Of a stretch of DNA of 64,000 nt, positions 57,536 through 64,000 are shown in pieces. The number at the start of each line of letters is the position of its first letter. Within the stretch, counting starts at the first letter, position 1. The notes beneath the pieces are model-generated. The model did no database searches, was not told where the DNA came from, and was given only the letters and a program-made list of their open reading frames with translations. The DNA comes from Hansfordia pulvinata (taxonomy: Eukaryota; Ascomycota; Sordariomycetes; Xylariales), in assembly GCA_006538405.1 (NCBI GenBank), contig BJKQ01000010.1, positions 1,488,001 through 1,552,000 of the forward strand, written 5' to 3'. The position numbers and the translations under genes are program-made.

Positions 57536-58714
57536 GCTGCGATATCTGCGGAGCGTGTCTGAGGTCGTCAGGGTCGGAGGTTGAGGGGCGCCAACGGAGG
57601 TCGAGACGCGGAGCCAAGGGTTGGATGACGCGGGTGCCGGCGACGGAGGACGGGAGACGATCTCTGCAAGAGACGGGCTTACGAGACGCGGGCGTAAAAC
57701 GGAGACGATAACGGATATTGTTGCAGACGCGTAGTCCGTTGAGTACGCGTTCGTGTCGACTCCGTATCCTTTTTACGGAGCAGGTGCTCAATTGTGGACT
57801 CAGAGCCCTGGACGGAGCCTTGTGCCAACAGGGTCTCTGTACCCACACCCACCATGGCGGACGGGTGATGAGAAATCAAAAATACATTGTTTTTTCTCTC
57901 TCGTGGCGGCCAGGGTGCTGGCGACCCATGCTCGTTGCGCAGAAACTGGGATCAGTGATGAGTGTAGATATTGCCAGTACCATTAGTCCTCAATCACGAA
58001 TGTCGTCGAGGCGTGGGTGAGATACGAGCTGCCTGTACTTGTGCCCAAGTACCTCCCAACCATCAAACAATCTGCACGGATTGGCGTATCTTAGGTATCT
58101 CGATACACGTAAGAGTACTCGCACGAGGTCGGAGCCGCGTTTTTGGGCACGCGATACATCTTGAAACTTGAAAGTCGCGATAAGTACATGTCAAGTACCG
58201 GCCAGGCCCGGAATCCCGGCGTGCACAGGCGCTGTGGACGTACGGACACATTAGCGGCCCCTCAGATCCATGGATCGTGTGCCGGCAGCTGCAGGGCTCA
58301 CAGTTGTTTCTTCTTGACTGATGTACTCGTTTACGGGGCTCCGCACCCCAGAGCACTCATGACTCGTACCGCAATGTACTTCCACGGAAGTGAGTACCTT
58401 ACTTGAAGTCCTCGTATCTGACGTGGACGGATCCATCATTTGCTCCCGCATCTCGTCCCGCTTACTTCCATATGGGGAATGGCTGGTGTGCACGGTCTGA
58501 GGGGGCGCACTGGCGCGCTCACAGGGAGATCGCTGGTCGGGCCCGTTTTTTGACGCTTCTCCCGCGCTTCCTCCCGTCTGGGTCTCCCGCGACAGCCCGC
58601 AGTGCCCGCTAATAAACCTTGGGCCCGTACGAGTAGCCCTTTACCTTATATTACACCCCAGGTACGTACGAGTGGGAAGGAGCATGGGAGGTTGGAAGGT
58701 GGTAGGCGGGTATG

Positions 58715-58729
58715 ATTATTATTATTATT
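58715..58729. repeat. (ATT)5 microsatellite
   Basis: Five perfect trinucleotide units in intergenic DNA. Confidence 0.85.
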
Positions 58730-60748
58730 GCCTGTGGATGCTGCTCAAGTCCCTCTCCTCTCATCACATCAACCCCTCCACCCTCCTTGCCTCCGTGTGT
58801 CCTAGCAGAATTAGGTACCTATTTGCAGTCGCCTTCGCATGTCTGTTCTCCAAGTGCTCTCCGCTTTTCCTCTTCTTCCCCGTCTCGTTCTCTGAGTATA
58901 CACACAAGGATCAGTGATTGTTTTCCTCCTCCTCCTTCTCCTTATTCTTCTTCTTCTTCCCATCATGACATGAACCTATCTATACTGACAGCTTGCGTAG
59001 AAGACACTCTCGCACAGACTCACGGACAAGCACACCGTGCTCAGAGACATTGTCGTTGCTGGCCACGCTGGCTCGGCCACAAGCGCCGTTGCCGGTGCCC
59101 CCTGTCCTAAGCGCCGAACGCGATCCGGGGGGATTCTTGGCTCGCCATGTAGATACCAGGCCGCCAGAGGCCCGCCCTGTCAGGATCGACACTGGTGACT
59201 ACAAGTACGGGTCCCCAAGAAGGTACATGAGGTATTGTCGGCTCACCAGCCGGCCCTCTCTCCACCAGGACGAACGCAAAGCACGAGGCCTCGTGCGCTG
59301 GAGGTGGGGTCTGGGATTTCTGCTGGGTCAGTCACCAGGCACACTGAAGCTGCAAGTCTGGAATGTGTTTCCGCCTCCTGGGTACGCCCAGGCTTCTACT
59401 GGGACTGAGTACGCTAGGAGTACTCGTACTGCCTTGCTCTGCGAACACTCATACAGCCCCTAGATCATAAATTTCAAGTAATCGTATTAGCAGCACTGTC
59501 ATTGTCCTAGACGAAGAAGACCAAGTGCTGGCTACACCAGAAATGGCTGGGCAAACGTGCCGGATCCCTGTGGAAGCATGGGCGGCTGCTCCCATGCTTG
59601 CTTGGCGCGGGATGAGCGCCAGTCTCTTTCCCGCTACTGCCCGCTCATGCTCTGGAGTCTGTGCTGCCAGCAGATGGGAATTCTCTGGGGCTCACCACAA
59701 TTCGCTAATATTCCCCTCATTCCTGCGGTAGACCCAGTGGCCCCGTTTCGAAGAGAGTCCAATGAGAACCGATGGCAAGACGCCGTCAGCTAGACTACTC
59801 TTATGCCACAAGCAGACCAGCCCATCTCGTTTCGTTCCGACTAGGCGGGAATGTGCTCTGCTGTCGCGACTGGAAGCAGCCGTGGCAGCCAACGAAGGAG
59901 GCACCACGGTCCCACGAGTGCCCGTGGGGCATCCACCCTGGACTCGCGACAGTCTTCCGGCGAGGCATGGTCAAGTCTGCGCCGAGCGTTTGGTCCTTGA
60001 ACTCCGGGTGCTGGCCACCGCCTCTTGTAATTGTTCCTAACAGCTGCCCTCGCTTTCCACTCTGTGGTCTGTGGAGCCATGGTGGCTGTTTCGACCGGAT
60101 CACGCCTCTCTTGTGGAACCAGCTTTTCTTGCCTGGTTTTTCCTCGGATACCCCGCCATTTGGCACTCTCCCAGATACTACGGAGTTGCCAGGATTAACA
60201 ACAAGCCTGCAAAAAGGAAGAGGAGGGGAAAAGAGCGAGAGAGAAAGAGAAAAAGAGGAAAACGCGGGCCCAGTCTGCAGGAGTACGCGGCCACAAAGTT
60301 CGAGACCCGCGATGGACAGGGGCAGGCCCCTACACCGGTTTCAACGCGGTCCTGGCCAGGACTGCGTTGGCCGCATCCCAAGAAGCGGACGACTACCTGG
60401 CAGTACCACCGAGCGACTTGCTGAGAGCCCAGGCTGGTTGCCGCCAGGCCCCGCCCAGGTTTTCCCGCCCCTTTAAGTGCGTGCAGCGCTTGGGTCCGGT
60501 AGGCCACGATAGCGTGAGAGCCTGCAGGCGGCGGCAGGGGCCCAACTGGCAACCCGTGTCCAATGTTGGTGAGGGGCTCCCAAGGTTCTGAATGGATGCC
60601 TCGTTAGAACCCCTCGTACGTACCTTCTGTGTGTACAGGTAGGCATGTACGAGTACTCGGAGCAATGCAGATAATCTCCGCAGTGCTTCTTGTTCACCAG
60701 CTCTCTGGCGGCTTTGCAGCTTGCAGGGACGCTGCAGAGGACTCTCTG

Positions 60749-60769
60749 TCTCTCTCTCTCTCTCTCTCT
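60749..60769. repeat. (TC)n microsatellite
   Basis: About ten TC units inside a longer pyrimidine-rich tract, intergenic. Confidence 0.85.
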
Positions 60770-61712
60770 TTCTTCCTCTCTCCCTCTGCCATGTCGCATT
60801 TTGCATTCTGCAGTGTCCCCCTCCCTGGACAGGGAGTACCCGCAAGGGTACGTATGACTCCTCAGGCCCTCCCATACGCGTATCCTACGACTCGTCCCCA
60901 TAGTTTCCCAATGATATCGTCCTACGAGTACGGGTGCCCCTACGCTTTTGGAGAGTCACAAATCACAATCGGGGACGGTCGAGCGGACTGTCGCCTCGTA
61001 ACGCCACGGTAACGCCCACCGCGCCACGGTTCTTCACTTGCCGGCGGTTTGACAAGGACGCTAACTTGGCAGTCTGCCCGCTTGGCGGCCACGTCGTTAT
61101 TGTCATCTCTTTCCCAGTCCTGTCGACTCCAGTCCCGATGTTTCTTGACCGTGCACACTAGCATTCTTCATGTGCCTGGGTGCCAAAAGAAGTACCCGGG
61201 CCGCAATCCCTGATCCGAGGGAGTCATGAGATGCGTTATTCGCGCGGGTAGTACCGGAACTCGTGCGGGTACGTGGGGAGGTCGTCGATTCAGAACGCGA
61301 CAGAACATCTACATTGTTGTCCAGCCCTCCTCCGCTTGAGATCATTGTGCCTACAAGAGATGGGAGGGCGAGTTGCCTTGCCGTCTAAATTCTGATGATA
61401 AAGGCAGGGACAACGCTACCTGTGGTCCTGTGGACGCTACAAACAGGGCCTCGATTCGTCACCCGCCTGGTTTCTGGGTTTTTTTTTTTCTTTGTCGTGG
61501 TCAGAGCCTTCTTCCACGTCCGGAGCAGCAAATCGGTCAGAGTGCCACTCCGGCTCTCACAGACCTGCGGGTTCTTCGCCAGGCATATCCATCCAGTCTG
61601 CCTTGCTATCCGAGACACCCACTGGTGCAGAATTCAAAAGATGCGACGCTCGCAACCAGCAGTGACCAAAGATTGCTAGCCTTTCAGGAGCCATTAGATT
61701 GGATGGCATTGG

Positions 61713-61740
61713 CAAAGTACTCTTCCCAAAGTACTCTTCC
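61713..61740. repeat. 14-bp perfect tandem duplication
   Basis: CAAAGTACTCTTCC occurs twice head to tail without mismatch, intergenic. Confidence 0.85.
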
Positions 61741-64000
61741 GCCAGACTCGAGATACCCTGAGGGTGGTGCTAATGTCTCAGTGACCGCTGGTAAGTACCC
61801 GACGCCACTTACGACGTGCACGGCGTCGCTCTGACGAAAAATGATACGTCGAAAAGAGCCAAGGCATTCTGCACTCATCATCCTTTTGTCTAAGCGAGCG
61901 AGGGGGTCTTGTGGTTCTGTGGCCCTGTGGTCCCCGCGAGCAGGACGCATTAGGAGGCCGATCAGCAATGCACTGGAGGACGAGACCGGACAAGCCCAGC
62001 AAGGTCATGGGGATTCTACTCGTACGTAGGTAGTTAGGAACTACCCAAGGTAGTCAGTTAGAAACGAGGGCCTGCCTTGCCAGGCGCCAGCACTCTTGTG
62101 CCACCGGGTTTCCCAGCGCCGCCTCAACTGCCACTGTGTATTCCCGCCCTTTCTCTCACCTGGAGATAATAAGCCCCCCCTGCCCCCCCGCAGTCTCCCT
62201 TGAAGGAGGTGGTCTTGTCGCCTAGCGCAGTCTGTGATGACCGGCCCCAAGACGAGGTGTGCGAGCGGCGACACTAACAAGGCTGTCGGCGCTCGCTGCC
62301 CGCTCACTGGGCACCTCACTAGGGGCCCTGCAGAAGTGATCCAGGCGCTGCGGGTCGTGTTTTTTCACTTTCCATCCCAATGTGGCACTTGGATGGGGAG
62401 TCGGGAAGATCGCCGAGGCTGAAATCTCCTCTCTGCTGCTGGCCAGAACTGAAAGCAGACCTGCCAAGTAGGGCAATACAGTTTCTGCCCGGCAGTTTCT
62501 TCCTCCAAAACACGGTGCGTTCGACCAGGAGAAGTGCCCGCCCCTATGTGAAACCCGGCTGCCTCCCCATACCTTGTCACGTGAAGAATAGAGTGAGACT
62601 TCCCGTGGTTCATCCTATTTCCAGCTTATACTCGTGTTTCATGGATATTGCCTACAAATAACCTCTCTCTATGATTGCTGGAAACGGCCGAATTCTCCGA
62701 TAATGAATGCTGACAACGTCGTACCAAAACAAAATACGGACATCCAGAATTCCCATTCATGAACCCTGCGCACCGTCCAGCCAGGCCTCGGAGCCTGCCG
62801 AGATGCCAATTCTGTAGCGATATGAGACACCACGCGGCGAAGCCTCAAACCTGCCTGGCAGTGCGTCATACTTCCCAGATGTTTCTCCCCGCGCCTGCTT
62901 CAAATTTCGGAGGTGCCCCCCCCTTTCTAAAATTGGGGTTTCCTGTCAAGATATCGTGATAGTAACCCCTGCCCCTGGAAAAGATGCTTGGTAGATTGGG
63001 AGGCTTGAGCCTCACAGTGCACACAACCAAAAACGTTCGTTTAGTATTCAGCGATCCACATACCACAGGATGACCCAGCCCTTTGGGCAACAACCTGAGG
63101 ATGGGCTTCTTCTCATTCGCCGCCAATGGCGCCCTTATCTCACACATCCAAGTGCACCAAGGGCAGCATTTTCAAGTTGGCACTGGTCATGGACTACCGG
63201 CAGCCAAGTATATCACAAAGCTACCGCGCTGTGCTACACAAATTGCCCCAGGCAGATTGGTAGCATCCACTACGAGCTCATGTATCAGCGTCGCTGTCGG
63301 AACCCCCTTTCCCCCGCCATACATTGCGAAAAAAGAAACACCACATATCGAAGCTACCGTGAATCTCAATTGAAAAGGTCGAGAAGCAAAATTGCTCACT
63401 GAAACTGTAAACAGAGTCTCTGCGCGCCCCCGTCGGGAGCTAATGCAAACAGAAATATAAGTAGCTACCAAAGACCATCTGAACGGCGGCATGTAGGGCC
63501 TCTGATCTGTTTAGTAGGGTTTTGGGACTCCCGATTGCACCGAGTATCAGGTGTGATCTCAATGCTGCACCATCTCCCACTTCTTAACCCGGCACCAGCT
63601 ACGTTCATAGATTCTATGAACAGGCAAGCCTGAGGAATAAGCAAGTGGTTATTATCTGCCTGTGAGTTTCTCAAGCCCCGCGAATTTAATAGAACGAAAA
63701 ACAAATGCAGTCATACTGTCCCGTCCCAGATGTGATAGCGGCTCCGGACCCGTCGATACACTACTTGATTCACAGACGTGACGGCGGCCACCTCCGCGGT
63801 AGCCAGTGCCGAGGAAATGCAACCCGGTGCTTTCCTAGAAGACCAGGGGCTGCGCACGAAAGACCTAAGAAAGCCGGGTTGAGTTCGACACAAGCTGTTG
63901 GTGACCCTATTGCCCATACTGCATAGAAGCCAAATTTCTCGCCGCCAAGGTTGATGCTGGAGGCCTGGATAGAATCTGAGCATGGCGACGTACTGGGGAG

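Larger units (their letters stand above)
57536..64000. other. Gene-poor window end, 6.5 kb
   Basis: After the COQ9 promoter I can support no gene. It contains octamers (about 58627, 59418, 60647, 60923, 62017), an AGGTACCT palindrome near 58814, (ATT)5, a (TC)n run and a 14-bp tandem duplication. The stretch 58.70-58.98 kb has a pyrimidine-rich leader look and is followed by a short frame of 46 codons at 58970-59110. The 234-codon frame at 59772-60476 has an ATG but no domain and odd composition. From about 62.6 kb the sequence becomes more AT-rich, which may mark decayed repeats, but no element can be named. Confidence 0.55.

Noticed and set aside
59772..60476. 234-codon + frame with ATG
   Set aside because: No recognisable domain, Trp/Pro/Arg-rich odd composition, contains a GA-rich low-complexity run; not enough to call a gene.
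1..64000. CRISPR arrays, insertion sequences or LTR elements
   Set aside because: No regular spacer-repeat array, transposase, integrase, reverse transcriptase or terminal repeats seen; eukaryotic sequence makes CRISPR irrelevant.

Overview
The window looks like nuclear chromosomal DNA of a filamentous ascomycete (Pezizomycotina, most likely a sordariomycete and possibly Hypocreales; the order is inferred, not proven). The signs are GC-rich coding sequence, many short introns of about 45-155 nt with GTRNGT donors and CTRAC branch sites, pyrimidine-rich leaders, an intron-containing tRNA-Phe, and genes typical of filamentous fungi (fungal-type ATG9, an augmin subunit, a mitoferrin, a P450). 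Nothing bacterial or viral was seen, and no CRISPR array or intact transposon.

Layout: VAC14 (+, 1.2-4.4 kb) converges on an augmin HAUS1 homologue (-, 4.7-6.0). A DNAJC3/P58IPK-type co-chaperone (+, 7.7-9.4) follows, then a predicted secreted protein of unknown function (+, 12.0-12.8) and the mitochondrial iron carrier mitoferrin (-, 13.9-15.4). ATG9 (-, 19.0-21.9) and COG6 (+, 23.3-25.4) diverge. A type II membrane glycosyltransferase-like protein (-, 28.6-30.5) precedes a gene desert of about 9.6 kb. Next come mitochondrial ribosomal protein uS17m (+, 40.2-40.9), a SAP1/spastin-like AAA ATPase (-, 41.6-44.2), tRNA-Phe (-, 45.8-45.9), a broken P450 (+, 46.8-48.5), an Ecdysoneless/SGT1-family protein (-, 49.1-51.0), SMC6 (+, 51.9-55.6) and COQ9 (-, 56.7-57.5). 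The last 6.5 kb holds no gene I can support.

Function: almost all genes are housekeeping. Several serve endomembrane traffic (VAC14 for PI(3,5)P2, ATG9 for autophagy, COG6 for Golgi tethering, the ER co-chaperone). Three serve mitochondria (mitoferrin, uS17m, COQ9), and others serve chromosome or spindle work (SMC6, HAUS1). They form no shared pathway and no biosynthetic cluster; the P450 sits alone between conserved genes.

Three cross-cutting observations matter. (1) VAC14, COG6, SMC6, probably the secreted-protein gene, and possibly HAUS1 and the P450, each need one extra base at a short homopolymer to read through. This points to systematic deletion errors in the assembly more than to gene death. 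(2) The octamer TACGAGTA/TACTCGTA occurs about 38 times by eye, almost all in intergenic DNA, where about 2 would be expected by chance. (3) Paired GATA sites with a repeated GCCAGATAA core lie upstream of mitoferrin, consistent with iron-dependent GATA-factor control. I found no clearly new multi-gene system; the octamer family and a possible small cysteine-rich secreted protein at 46.2-46.6 kb are the best leads for something undescribed.
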